Origin: Rhodosorus marinus
Lineage: Eukaryota > Rhodophyta > Stylonematophyceae > Stylonematales > Stylonemataceae
Direction: 5' to 3'
Assembly: GCA_029953675.1 (NCBI GenBank)
Contig: JAMWBK010000010.1
Location: 1,345,001-1,409,000, forward strand
DNA length: 64,000 nt
Shown here: piece after piece, positions 34,974 to 47,176 of the stretch
Layout: every line of letters begins with the position of its first letter
How positions within the stretch are numbered: position 1 is the stretch's first letter
The notes under the pieces: generated by a model
Told to the model about the DNA's origin: nothing
What the model saw: the letters and a program-made list of their open reading frames with translations, nothing else
Database searches by the model: none
Translations under genes and position numbers: made by a program

Positions 34974-35666
34974 ATGACTGATATTCAGGTATTTATTTTC
35001 TTCTTCTCCAAGGTCCTTTTTGGTTTTGGTGTCCTGGTGCCCTAGTTTGTTGTTGTGGGAGGGAATGATGTACTGAGATGGTTTGGATTTCGTTTTGTTT
35101 GTTTTTTGCGGTTTGCAGACGGAGAAAGCTTTCCAGAAGCAGGATGCTATATCTCTGGTAGGTTCTGGTAAGAGCAGGAAGGGTAGGTGGTACAAGAACA
35201 TTGGTCTCGGGATCAAGACCCCGAAGGAAGCCACAGAAGGCGACTACGTGGACAAGAAGTGTCCTTTCACTGGGAATGTATCTATTCGAGGGAGAATCAT
35301 TCGAGGCTATGTCATATCAACGAAAATGAAGAGGACGATTATCGTGCGCCGTGATTATCTCCACTGGATTAGAAAGTACAAGCGTTTCGAGAAGAGACAT
35401 AGAAACATTCCGGTTCATTGCTCTCCAGCGTTCCGTGTGCGGGACGGAGATCTGGTGACGATTGGAGAGTGCAGACCTATCTCGAAGACGGTAAGTGGGC
35501 TCGCGGACGCGGACGTTGGGAGACGAGATATAACAAGGGGCCCATTGATTCCGGTTTCTCACGTATGTTTCCGCTTTGACTGCAGGTGCGTTTCAATGTT
35601 CTGAAAATCGACAAGCAGACTACGACCGCTGATTCCGGAAAGAAGACATTCACTGGTGGTTTGTAA
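34974..35666 (+). CDS. RPS11: Cytosolic ribosomal protein uS17 (S11)
   Basis: Predicted 155-residue small-subunit ribosomal protein. Exons are 34974-34988 (only MTDIQ), 35119-35490 and 35586-35666. The tiny first exon followed by an intron right after five codons is typical of ribosomal-protein genes. Family blocks: [80 protein letters not shown]. This is the eukaryotic form with the [12 protein letters not shown] insert, not the organellar S17. High expression expected; the G-rich leader may carry regulatory information. Confidence 0.97.
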
Positions 35667-37234
35667 AGCGAGAAGCGGTTTTAGAAATGTGGTCGTGAGA
35701 ATAAACTAAGATTTGATTGCAAGGATGTGTGCTGGTATGTTGATGGGAATGCAGTGCGTTGCCTTTTTTTACGAAACGGGGAATATGCATCAGAAATCCA
35801 CGCATTCGCGAACGCTCACTGTGGCATGTCATTCGCCACGGCGACGAGGCCGGAGTGGTTGCTGCTGGGGTGTGCTAGTTCCAGACACTGCTATCGAAGA
35901 ACACAACCTTGGAATTCAACGGTGCCGATGTATTGTGGTACCACACAGGGCCAGCATTAGTTATTGTAGCACTTGGTGGTGTTGTTTTCTGACACCAGTT
36001 CCCCGACGACTTTGACGGTGACTAAGTCCGTCCATGTTGTGCCGGGACTTATCTCCGCCAACGGCTGAACTCGTTCTAGTGCGGAATGTGCACAAATCAT
36101 TCATGTCACACGCTCTCCGTACCAATAGCGGCACGAGAAAGCGCTTTCTGTTGAAGCTGAAGACTGCTAGCATGGCTTGGAGTGCCCGTCGGTCTTCTTC
36201 CTTCGCATATTCTCAAAATCAAGAATCAGTAAGAGCGCACCTCCGATAACAGTCATAGTCCTGATCCCCTCACATCTCTCGGCAAACACGTAACAGCTGA
36301 TTTACGTAAGAGAGGCTTAGGATGTAGGGATTCTGATTCGAAGAAACACATCTGAGATCGGATGGAGAGCAGCACGAGAATTTATGAAAGAGGAGTGCTG
36401 TAATTGGAAGCGGTAGAACCTTCTCGGCTGCGGATTGTCTAGGGACCACCTAGGTTGTGTTTGTGTTGCTTGAGTCAACGCTCCTCTGGACGAACGAGCG
36501 GAAAAGAACTAAACGCCGTCTATAATTCCCCCTTCGGGACGTTCTACAAACGATCGTGAGTATCGAGTTCGGCAAACATGACGAAATGAACAGTTCACGG
36601 AGATTGCCGGTGTTGTACTCGAGCTGGCGGCCGGAGAAGCTGCAGTTCACACAATGCCTAATATTCTGCTGAAAATATTTCCGACTTAATGCACCCTACT
36701 CGGCATACATGCTGCACTCCTGATATCCTCGACTGCTGAAAGAGTGGACAACTCTGGGATTTGTGTTGCGGGGGCAGTAAAGGTTACGATTACACAAACG
36801 TACAACTATTACTGCCTTCCGTGGGGAACCGCTGGCGGTGCAGTTGCCATTATAACACTTCAAAAAGAAGCCACGTAGACGGGAGGGCTTCGTCTACCCG
36901 CCAATTCGAGAATCGGCTTTAGCTCATCACCTGGTACCCTTGGCTATTGAGTGTTTCGGATGCATGGGCTATGTTTCTTCCCGTTGCTTCGCGAATGTTC
37001 CGATAGCAACCAGACCGCTCACCTCGATGCTACCCGTTCGAGTTGTCCGTTGTGTCCTGTGAATACCACTTTGATATTGGAGGGGTAACGATTTACGCCT
37101 TCAGTGTCTCGGTTTCCAGGGGAACCTGGAGGAGAACCCCTGGAGGTTCTTTCGCCTGCGAGCACACACCTCCCTGGAACAGCCATCGCCATGCAAAAAT
37201 TGCGGCACTCCCACCTGAAGGGGTACTCCCTGAA

Positions 37235-37335
37235 ATAATACGAGAATAAAAAAGTGTAAAAAGTGTGAAAGAGCGTGAAACGTGAAAAAGAGGAAAAAAT
37301 AGTGGAAAAAGCGTAAGATTATAAAACAAATTACA
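37235..37335. repeat. A-rich low-complexity patch with AAAAAGTGTAAAAAGTG units
   Basis: Short units of the type AAAAAGTGTAAAAAGTG and GAAAAAGCGTAAG alternate over about 100 bp. A similar patch lies 400 bp downstream, sharing AAAAAGTGTAAAA and AAAAGCGTAA words, so the two may derive from one expanded sequence. Confidence 0.45.
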
Positions 37336-37627
37336 AAAATGTCATTGGATTGGATTACTACTAGCTCCGAGTTTCCTAATACCGGCCTGCATCTCATGTG
37401 AGCTTTTCAAGAGTTCCAGATTGTCATGAAATCTGCGTCGGTCGAATTGATCAGTACCGAGACGACCATTTTCACAGTAAATGCACAAAAAACTAAAAAC
37501 ATCTAGATCTACGGAGCGGACGTTTCATATCGATTCTGATTGGAAGGCTTTTGAAATATTATGGTCAACGTCCGTACATAAAGGGACTATTCTAGGATCA
37601 ATTGGTCTTGGATATAGTTCAAGCCCA

Positions 37628-37770
37628 TAAAAAAAGTATAAAAAGAATTTAAAAAAGGAAAAAAGTATTTAAAATATTAAAAAGCGTTGAAATGAACACA
37701 CTTTCACGGATAAAAAATGTAAAAATGCAAAAAAGCGTAAAACAAAATATTAAAAAGTGTAAAATTCTCA
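37628..37770. repeat. Second A-rich low-complexity patch
   Basis: Repeated AAAAAGTATAAAAAG, TTTAAAATATTAAAAAG and AAAAGCGTAAAAC words. Related in wording to the patch at 37235. Confidence 0.45.
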
Positions 37771-40260
37771 GAAGAGCCGCACAGGACAATTGGAGTCACC
37801 CCGTCACACCCCCTCTTGTATGAGCTAGCAGCCAAGGTATAAGCTTCGGCACTACGCTTGAGTGCTTCACAGTGAAAACGAGAACTTTCCATCGACCTTT
37901 CGTATGAAAGAGTCTTGGCGTTTAGGAGCAGTGACCTGCAGGGAAGGATCTGTGGAAACAAAATTCAGGGAATTTTTCGAATCATCTTTTTCGCGTTGAA
38001 CAAGAGCTTGGGACATAGTCAGTTTCAAACGGAGATAGAGGAATCCGTTTGTGAGCTTGTGCGATCATCCGTTCGAGCGTGAAGCCGATAAGTCAATGCA
38101 CCTGATTCAGTGACAGCATCCAGTTCTATTGAACTTGGTAGCGGACAAGCTTTCCAGTCTCGGCGGGCTGTCCATATGGCAGTGAAATTGTCTTGGAACC
38201 GTGCACACCAACGTCTTCCAGAGAAGTCGTCGCTTTGTTACTATACACATCAGAACGCTACATGTGGCACGTTGCAAGGCTCAGTCTCATTCCGTCTTGA
38301 ATTCGTGCCTGGACCTGGAGCCGTCGATTTCCAACCCCGCTCAGAGAAGGTCAGTCGTGAGGGTGGGACTCAGTTTTGGCGCAAAAAGCAGCCATAAGTT
38401 GAGTCCGGAATGTACAAAGAATCTATGGATGATGATCCGCAAAGATCATCGTTGGAAAATGGGTAAAAAGGAAAAGGCTTCGAAAGACGCTCAGCTTGTA
38501 GCGGTCAAACCACCCGAAAACCACTACACACAAGAATGATTGGCCGCGATAGTGGATGGGCGTTGGCTATCAATGACATGTGACCTCGCAAAAAAAAACA
38601 ATTTAGTTCCCCATCGCGAATTGAGCTGGCGAAGGATTTTGGCCCTTCCAGGAGCTATGCCGACCAGTTCTTAGCTCCCTTTTCTCATCCCCGACACATG
38701 CGTCGAGCAAAAGATCCATATTCATATCAAATATTGCTATACATTTCCCTCTGACACTATAGACAACAGCTGTGTAAGTAATTCCAGAACAAACTCAGAA
38801 ATACTTACGATGATCACGCACTACATGTCAACCACCCCTTCCGAGATCTCGGTACCAAGAAGAAATCAAGTACACATGTTGATCGCTTGTTACTTTCTTT
38901 AATAGCTTTTGATTACGCCGAAAGGGTTGGGAGGAAGATGATTAATTTTGGTCTAGGAGCGATGGAGCTCGGGATTGTACTTTACGGACGACGCAATTCG
39001 CGGCGTTGGGGTCTTTTAATACCTCAACGAACGTGTAGTTGCTGCTCTCTTTGCTCTTTCTGTGAAAGATGTTCATGGTTTGTGTGGCACCGGTGATCGA
39101 TGACTCATCACGTCGAGAAGACTTAACTGGAGATGTAGTGCTTACTCAAGAGTGCATTGTTGACAACCTCGCACGCTGCTCTAAAGCGCAAGTCCTTGTG
39201 GGGAGATGGCAAGCATACTCGAAGAACCTGCTAAATTCGACAGGGGGAGGGTTCAAGCCTCGCGCTGCTCCGAGTAAGGAGGAGCTGCCATCCCCTTGTC
39301 ACTTAATAAAATTGAGTATCCGGCCTTCAAGGCGATTGTCAAAGAGCGGTGTTGGCTGTTCGAGACCGCTTTAGACTCGTAGTAAGATACAGCTTTGAAA
39401 TTTGCCCTCTACTTTTCACAAGAAATTAACGCCACTGGAAACTCCAGTGGCGGTAATTTCACAACGATCACGGCGTGCTTGCTCAGCTGTTCCTCAACAG
39501 TAGCGGTCAAGTTCTCTTACTCGTGCGAGACTTGCGCTTTTGCTACCGCCTCAGAAATTAACAGGATAGTCCTCCGAGGAATAGGGCACTAGTTGCGGCG
39601 TCCTTGCGTTATCCCTTGTGTTGTGTTAGAACACAGACGCGACCTATTGGGATGCGCAACCAAAAAAAAGTTCTCATTGAATTTTCTTCAATAAAACAAT
39701 CCCAATCAAATGCTAAATGTAAAAACAAAGCTTTTCCCCATATTCCCAAGAAGACGTACGAGCCTCTGATTGAAGCATTTTCTGCTGAAGCAATAATACG
39801 CTATAAGCTGTATGAATATTAGATTCTTCCGAGGAAGTAAAACGATCCGATCCGTAAATCCTGAGCTGCTTCTTCCCCTAGGTAGGGGTTCTCAAAGCAA
39901 AGCTTTAGCGATCGCTTGTCCCTCGAGGCCATAAACCAGACATCGATCCAAGTTTCTTTCTCCGCCACTCGGAAAATACATCGTTTTACAAAATATTTGC
40001 AGGAACGCTTTCGTGCATGACAATTCACTGCCAACATTCCATCTCTGCCGTCAACCTAAAGTTCCCGCCATTTCTTATGATCTTGTTCCCATGGACGCGT
40101 TTCCCCTCGGAAATTGGCTAGGACGTTCAGACCAATTGCACAATGGCGGAAGATTATTAATTTGAATTGCCCACAATAGGGGTCAGGGATCAATACCAGG
40201 CCCCGATTCTTTCCCTAGTCACGCCAAAAAAAAGTGGGTCCAGGATCCCCCCCCCACCCG

Positions 40261-40380
40261 TCGGAACTTTTTCTCTAGAATGCTGGTGAATGTTGAATTG
40301 ACCGCTAATTTGCACTCTCGTGGGAACCTTTTTTCTAGAATGCCGGGGAACGCTGAACTGAGCGCTAATTTGCGATGTGG
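40261..40380. repeat. Tandem duplication, two 60-bp units
   Basis: 40261-40320 and 40321-40380 align without gaps and differ at 13 of 60 positions (about 78% identity). Shared words include TCTAGAATG and GCGCTAATTTGC/CCGCTAATTTGC. On the minus strand the unit is a multiple of three and reads as two 20-residue repeats starting KLA(L/V), within an open frame of 77 codons (40219-40452). Whether that frame is expressed is unknown. Confidence 0.65.
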
Positions 40381-41761
40381 TATTTTAACCGCCTGAGTTG
40401 ATAGTTGAGAAGCGATACTGCATGTACTGCAACCAAATTTAGAAGTTGTCATGTGCCCCTTTTTTCCCCTTTTTGAGAAACCGAAAACTAGAATAGAATA
40501 TGGGAGTTTCAGGCATAAATTTGGAACTAGTATTTGTGATCGTGGCTACTAGAATGCGGCTAAACAAATGGGAGCAAGAGTCCAAAACCTGGGGTTTGGA
40601 CTCAGCTGATATTTTTAGATAATTATATAGCTTTCAGCAACTTTCAGCAAATCATCGCACGGAAAGCTTGAAATTCTGGTGGGTGAAATCATGCACCCAC
40701 CCCTACCGCGCTCAAATCGCCTACACATCGCCGAAAAGAAGCTGACAAAGGACAACACACGCCCTCAGTGCTCTTATCGATCGTATTCTAAACTCCTTTT
40801 TTTTCCGTTGTCCCACATCTGGCTATCGATACTTTACTGGACCACAAGAAAGTTCGGAGAGACATTACAAAAACAATCATCACCAGGGGTTGATTCTTCT
40901 CATCACAACACTAAAGGCTTGCAAGTTCCATTGATTACAACACGTTGATCCTAGTTTTGTTCAACCGGGTCTACGATAAAATTTATTCTTCCGTTTTTCA
41001 TATTTCTTTTCTTCGAAGATATAGAAGATTTATCCAGCAAAAACTCGAAACATTATCCAATGGGCATTCTTGTAAGTTCTCCTGTATATGAAAACCCAAG
41101 AATCTACCAATACGCCCCATTTAGTCCCCCCTTTTTGAAGAGCGGGAAGTCATGAGCGTTGTGCCATCTCAGATCCTCACTTCGACACCCTGCTCTGAAA
41201 AACATTCAATATTTTACTGCCTATCGCCCATTTTGTTCTCATTTTTCAACATATTTTCTGAGGTTCCACTCAGGAGACATAGAAATCTTCCAATGAATTT
41301 ATATCCAATCATGATCCTCTGGACAGGTCGATCAACCAACCGAGAGCGTTTATGGTAATTTTATTTTACTAGACATATTTTGTCTATACGATACGCTCTT
41401 GCCTGATAATAATAATAAATAATCTGATGAAAACCCTCAAAATTTTGAATTTTTTAGTACTGGAATTTCTTCCTTACGGGGCGATCTTGTCCTTTTCCCT
41501 TGCTTTCTTCCTCTGAAAAGAAAAAGAGGTAGGGGAATTATGCGCGTGTTCTAACAAAACAAAAAAAATAAAAAAACCCCGTTCTAAGTAAAAGGGCAAA
41601 AAACTCCTTTTGCCTCCTGAATGTCTTTAACTTTTTTGAATGCTCAAATGACACAAATCCGCGGAGCACATCTATTTGTTTTGTTTTTTGGATATTTCCT
41701 TGCAGTTATAGGCTTTTTGGTATGCTTTGAGGGGTATTTTTTTATTCTTTTGGAATTTGTT

Positions 41762-41785
41762 AAGGAGGGGGGGGGGGATGGTGGA
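41762..41785 (+). promoter_or_regulatory. G11 run upstream of the glycosyltransferase gene
   Basis: Eleven G at 41767-41777 followed by ATGGTGG, about 510 bp before the start at 42290, on the sense strand. The surrounding 250 bp are also G-rich. Same type as the tract before GME. Confidence 0.4.
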
Positions 41786-42289
41786 TAGGCTGGATTTGTT
41801 CACCTTTTTAGAGTTTTTGGAGGGGTTAGTGAGCATCAAGTTTCAAATTTCTATCTTTGTGATGGGAGGAAAAGGGGCACGTAGGCGGAAAAGGCTTTGT
41901 GACGTGTGAAACTTTGTTCGGAAACGGGAGCGTGGGAGGGGGTGGAAACTGGAAAATCAAGAACTTGCTGATTGAAACGGGTGTTCGCAGTGAGTATGGA
42001 TGTGTGTTAGGTTAGATTAGGTTTGAGGTGGTTACCATTGTTGTTTTCGCAAAGGTTAGTCCGCTGTCAGTAGGCGTTTTCTTGATGATTCGGAATGTGT
42101 TTCGAGTTGAGAGTTTGTCATCTAGGGAGAGCTTGAGATTGTCATAGGAGAACGGTTGTCGGTTGAGTCGTGTGAGTGGGGTTTTTCGGAGGTCCGACTT
42201 TTGGAGGGGGGAGGTTCTGGGAAACTTCTGAGGGAGCAGGCGTGAGCTAGTAAGGGAACTGCAGATGCGCTTCTGTAGGGAAGTCTCGT

Positions 42290-43894
42290 ATGGATGTAGG
42301 ATTCGCGAAGAGAAGGAACGTATTTGGTAATAGAACCAACGGATCAGCACGAAACGGCACTGCACGAGGAGTTGAAACGATGGGTATTAGGGTTAATGCG
42401 TATGGTATGCGGGTGAACTACTGGACAGCCTTCCAGGTTCTGCTGTCAGTGGTGGCAGGACTTGTGGTTGTCCAGCTCGTCATGAGACCGAGGGTGATTC
42501 CTATGGATGCCCAGCAAATTTCCCAGGTCTCGAACGACGACTCCCCTATTGTTTCGCACTTGGATAGACTGGACCCTGGTTCGGGAGGCTCAAGCTCGGG
42601 AGGTTCGGGCTCGCTTAACCCTCTAGCTCCAGGTACTGGTGGACTGTTGGACCCTGGAAGTCAACAACCAGGTTTAGGGCAATTTCCAGGGGAGGACGAG
42701 TTGTTCCCTGGAACTGTGATTCCTGCGGACAAGGCGAACGAGCCACCGCCGCTGCCTCCAGGAACTGGAGGTAACACACCTACGGGCCTCGCGGACTACG
42801 GCGCGGGCTCAGAGCTTACTGTGAACTTGCTCCCCCCCGATTCAACGCTCCCAGGAGCGGATGAGATCAATGTTGGGGATTGGAAACTGATAGAGAAGCT
42901 CAACACAACTTGGCCTCCTCCAGAGCAGCTGAAGAAGATTGTGGAGAAGGAATCAAACCCCAACGCACCGCAGAGGTTTATGGTAGCAGCTGTGAGCTGC
43001 AATTTTTTGGACATGACGGATAACTGGATTTCGTCCTTGGAAGCAATAGGAATTTTCAACTACCTCGTCGTGGCTTTGGATGAGGAGGCTTACAGGAGAT
43101 TGAAGGAGGTACGTCCTGAACATGTGGTCCAGTCTCCATTCAGAGCAATTTCGGAGTCACCCACCTACGGATCGGAGGGATTCGCGACCGTTGTGAGGTC
43201 TAGGCCTCTCTTGCTAGCATACCTGCTGCACACCGGTTACCAAGTCCTCTATTCGGACGTGGATACTTTTTTCACGGCAAACCCGTTCAACGACATGGAT
43301 CCGGAAATGGACATCTGCGGTCCGTCGGATTCTAAGCTCGATCAGCCGCCACTTCTTACGTGGGAGGATAAACACAACATCTGTACCGGATTACTGTATT
43401 TAAGACCGAGTGCGGCAACGTTTGAGCTTTTGGCGAGGTGAGAACAGTTACTTGACACCAGGTGTTTGTCATGCTCCACGTATTTCGTCCTTTGTCGCTC
43501 ACCAGGGTAATCTCTTGGGTCTCTCCTCGCGATCTTGATTTTTAGGTGGAACCTTCGTCTGACAAGGGGATTCCGGCGGTTGAACCAAGGGTCATTTAAT
43601 AATGCGCTGCGGGACATGGGTTTCATGGTAGAAGATGTGGAGCCAACGATCAAGGTGAAAGTGTTGGACAAGGATGCTTTCCCTCCAGGGTTCATGTACT
43701 TTGGCAATGAGTATTGGCAGCACTTGAGCGAGTGGCAGCCCATGAGGAGCGCGGTTATGATTCATAACAACTACGCGCAGAAGACAGACAACAAAGTGCA
43801 TCGCTTCAGAGACTTCGATTTGTGGTATCCGAGACTGAACATTGAGAATTGCTTGGCTGAGGAAGCACGAAGGTTGCGGAGACGACTGTTGTAG
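42290..43894 (+). CDS. Type II membrane glycosyltransferase, GT77-like (Nucleotid_trans domain)
   Basis: Predicted 498-residue Golgi-type enzyme. A short cytoplasmic N-terminus is followed by one membrane anchor (WTAFQVLLSVVAGLVVVQLV, about residues 45-65). A Pro/Gly/Ser-rich stem of about 130 residues leads to a catalytic domain starting near FMVAAVSCNFLDMTDNW. The metal- and sugar-nucleotide-binding DxD is in VLYSDVDTFFTANPF. Later family signs are CTGLLYLRPS, GSFNNALRDMGF and a C-terminal HNNYAQKTDNKVHRF with DFDLWYP. This combination matches the pfam Nucleotid_trans/GT77 group of plant xylosyl- and arabinosyltransferases. Exons 42290-43437 and 43546-43894 close in phase. Sugar donor and acceptor are unknown; a role in wall or glycoprotein glycans is inferred. 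An internal ATG (42380) is an alternative start still upstream of the anchor. Confidence 0.82.
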
Positions 43895-44491
43895 ATCACT
43901 GATACAATGGAATTGAGCACTTCAAGTGTAACAGGGAAGTTTTGCAGCGCAGCCCGGTAGTTGAAGACGCAATCTTTGAGAGCGGAAGCTCGCGAGCAAC
44001 TGCTCCGGTTTTGAAAATGCACAAAGCACATTGAAAGCTCTTCCTCTCTCTCCACATCACGGTGAACAGAGCGTCTCCTTCCGAGCGTCAGGGCGGCAGG
44101 GGAGGAGAGAGCAAGTATTTGATGTTTGTCTTGTGCTGTCAGTTCAGCGTAAGGCTCTGCAGAAGGAACTTTTCTTGAGCCGCCCACCGCTGACTATTCC
44201 AATAGCCCAAAGGCTATTGGAATCTGTCTGGCTTACTGACTTATGTAGAAGAAGGATAAATTTCTTGTTTATCTTGTATCATTTGAGTGAATGAAATAAA
44301 GCAGATGTGACGTGTATGGTACGTGAAACGAATGTGAAGTTTACAGTTGTGGAATTGGAGGTCCTCATTAAGGCTAAAAGCATGTGGCAGTAAATCATGA
44401 AATCCAGTCCCGTTCCTCGGTATACCCTAGTCGAAAATTCGCGGGTTGCAAAGTTGTCGAAAGAAACTAAAGGGAGCTTTCGCTTGACAAA
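43895..44491. other. Between convergent GT77 and NDH2 genes: 3'UTRs
   Basis: No gene. Contains a perfect short hairpin near 44198-44221 (ATTCCAATAGCC ... GGCTATTGGAAT), placed as expected for a 3'UTR structure or terminator of the glycosyltransferase gene. Confidence 0.45.
44198..44222. repeat. Short hairpin in 3' region of the glycosyltransferase gene
   Basis: ATTCCAATAGCC and GGCTATTGGAAT are perfect reverse complements with a one-base gap or minimal loop. It may be an RNA hairpin in the 3'UTR. Function unknown. Confidence 0.5.
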
Positions 44492-47164
44492 CTAGACTCG
44501 GCTGATGTCACGTCCGAACAACTTTGATCGAAGCCAATCGAAGGCAAGAAGGATCTTCGTCCGTAGCGTGACCATCTCCGTGAGGTAGAAAGAGCGCCAC
44601 AAGTAGAAGGCTCCCCTTCCGTTGATGGGTTCCAAGCCAAAGAACTTCTGGAGTACCCCAGTACCTGAGTCACCGGAGAGCGAGAAGAATGAATTCGAGC
44701 GACTCGGAGTATGGCCCTCAACACGGATCAGCCTACCTGAGAAATCGATTACAGCCTTGTCTCCACCAACGTATGCGAGCGAACCCAAGTGGCGGTATCG
44801 GAAGGGTTCAAGATCCTCTTCGTCGCTTCCATGCGCAATCTTGTTGAGGTGCTGGGCGAGGAACTTGCCCTCCTGATTGGCAACCTGCGAAGCAGGGTGG
44901 GCGCGGAGGATCAGAATGCTATTGGTTGATACGGATACAGGCTATACAGTGAAGCAGTCAGGGATCCGTCGCTGCCACTCTTACCTGCGCCGTCGCTGGC
45001 AACGGTCGAAGCAGTTTGTCCGCCTCATCAAGCAAGCTCTTCAGCTCCGATATCTGAAGCTTTCCGTCTTGGTTCAAATCGGCCTTCTCAAAGGAGGCCT
45101 TGACTTGCTCCGCGTAGGACTCCAGCTGAAAAGGATGCAAAACGCAAAATACTGATCAGTGAGCGATTGGGTAACAGCAAAACTTTGTACGGCCAAACGT
45201 ATCATGACCAGTCCGCACCTGAGGATACTCGTGCATTCGATCTTTCAAAAGAGCTGCGAACTCCTCAAAGTCCAGCTCTTTGGTATCTTCAGGGACCAGA
45301 TTTGCGATCGCGTCTCCAACCTTGGGCATTTGAATTGAAGAGCAATCACCCATTGCATACATAGTCGGCGCACCCATGACCTAAGTTCAACCCAACATAC
45401 GCAATCGAGTCAGCTCCTTCCAACGCCATGAGCTGGTTGAAATCTAAATCTGCTCAATCTGAACGGAGGTGGCCCTACTCTTAAGTACGTGTCTGTGACA
45501 ACAGCTCTAGGGTTACTCTGGAGTGCACCGATTCGTTTCCGCAATGAGTTAACAAACGGACGAGGCTTTATGCCAGTGGCCCAAACTACCATTCCGCAGG
45601 GCAGTGAATCTTTCTCTGGTGAGCCCTGCGAAAACATCCCCAGCGGACAGGAAGGGGTCAACTCTTTTCGTTGGCAGGACCAACTTGTTCTACGCATGAT
45701 GCACCCTTACCCTCTTCTGAAGGACGACCTCTGTTTGCTTCACTTCTTTCACGAATGTGCTGTTGAGCACGGAAATGTTCTCGCGATCAAAATGCTTCTC
45801 CGTATACTCGCTGATCTTGTGGTCGTACATGCTTAAAATCTGATCCAGTGCTTCCACGAGACTGATTCTAATTTCAGATCTGTCGAGCTGCGGAAAGTTT
45901 TTGGAAAGGTCCTGGAGGAATGCAAATCATAGAACAACACGTGCGAAACTGGTGAGTGGAATTTGCTCTAGAATAGACCCTTGTCAGACAATTGAGTTTC
46001 TCTCAATTTCGTACTTCGTGAACCATGTCAGACAGTTCTGCAGCAAACTCCACGCCTGTTGGTCCTCCTCCAACGACGACGAAGCTCAAAAGACGTTTTC
46101 GCTCTTCTTCTGTTTGGGAGGGTATGCTGGCCGACTCGAAGCAGTCCGAGATCGCAGCGCGGACCCGGCGAGCATCGGGCAGCTCCTAGTTTTGTTTTGG
46201 TCGTACGAATGCAGAATATGTTAAGACGCTATGCCCTGAAATCGTCCCTGTTCCACTGTCCTGGCAAGAGCTAGGCTTGAGGTAACCTATACCCACCTTT
46301 AGGAAATGTGCATGACTATCTACACCAGGAGTATTGAACGTATTGTTCTCAGCACCAACAGCAACAACAAGGACATCGTAATCAAGTTCGAAAGGTGGTC
46401 GAGTGCGGGCGCCATCATGTACACGTCGAGAAGATGAACCGCCAACGTTGTCCGCAACATCTCGTTGAGAAAATTGCGATTCCTTCGCCGATGGTACCGA
46501 TGATTTACGTTATCATGCGAGGATCAAACATCAAATCTCAGCTTCGCAAAGAGTTCATTCGGTTTTGGAAGACGTGCTTACATTGGTCTGGCTTCCATCA
46601 ATGGACGGAGTGCTCTGACAAACCACGCGCTTCTTTTCGGGGTCGATGTCAACGCATTCGGCTTCGAGGAACTTGATATTCGTTCCCACGAGTGGCCTCA
46701 CTGGCTCAACTACCGTCCTCGTTTCGACCGTTCCAACTGACACACTTGGCAATAGGGGCTACAAAGTTCGAGCGAGCAGCAAAAACCGCGCTGGTGAGTG
46801 GTTGATCATGTAGTCTGGTCAATCGTGATCAGGAATATCCGTCACGAGCACTTACAGTCATTAAAAAGTAGTTTCTGGGAGATATGCATTGCACGTCATA
46901 CAGCTTTGTATCGATACGCCTCATCAACGCGACTGACGCCCATCCCGTTCCCAGCACTACTAACTTGGGCTTGTTCTCGCGATCCTTCTGCAGACTAAAC
47001 AAGTTCTCCCTCCACGCGTATATGTAGCCAGCATATCCACCTACAACAGCCGCCGTTATCATCAATCCTCTCCATCTCCGACGGGGCACAGTGCTGATCC
47101 CAGCAGTCGCCATCCCACGGATTGACTCCCAGTTCATCTTGCTGGGGATTCTTCCCCGAAACAT
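44492..47164 (-). CDS. Type II NAD(P)H dehydrogenase with EF-hand (NDB-like)
   Basis: Single-polypeptide flavoprotein that passes electrons from NAD(P)H to quinone without proton pumping; EF-hand members sit on the outer face of the inner mitochondrial membrane and respond to calcium. Exon order on the minus strand: presequence and anchor ([22 protein letters not shown]), first dinucleotide fold ([19 protein letters not shown]), [59 protein letters not shown] (second fold), [26 protein letters not shown]-hand [12 protein letters not shown] with [12 protein letters not shown], and the C-terminal [20 protein letters not shown] with [16 protein letters not shown] (membrane-binding end). At least eight introns; several boundaries are approximate. 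The start is taken at 47164 (MFRGRIPSK); ATGs at 47188 and 47197 are also in frame. Confidence 0.88.
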
Positions 47165-47176
47165 CCCCCCCCCCCC
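47165..47176 (-). promoter_or_regulatory. G12 run directly before the NDH2 start codon
   Basis: Twelve C on the plus strand (G12 on the sense strand) touch the ATG ending at 47164. If translation starts at 47188 or 47197 instead, this run encodes four glycines just after the start. The case links the recurrent G-tract to a transcript leader or coding start. Confidence 0.5.

Larger units (their letters stand above)
35667..42289. other. Gene-poor 6.6-kb stretch
   Basis: No intact gene recognised on either strand. Open frames are below about 115 codons and without domains. Contents that can be described are two A-rich low-complexity patches (37235-37335, 37628-37770), a 60-bp tandem duplication (40261-40380), an AT-rich right part, and a G-rich tract at 41762-41785. 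The hairpin CCAGGGG...CCCCTGG at about 37119-37146 is short. Degenerate genes or mobile elements may be present but cannot be identified by eye. Confidence 0.5.
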
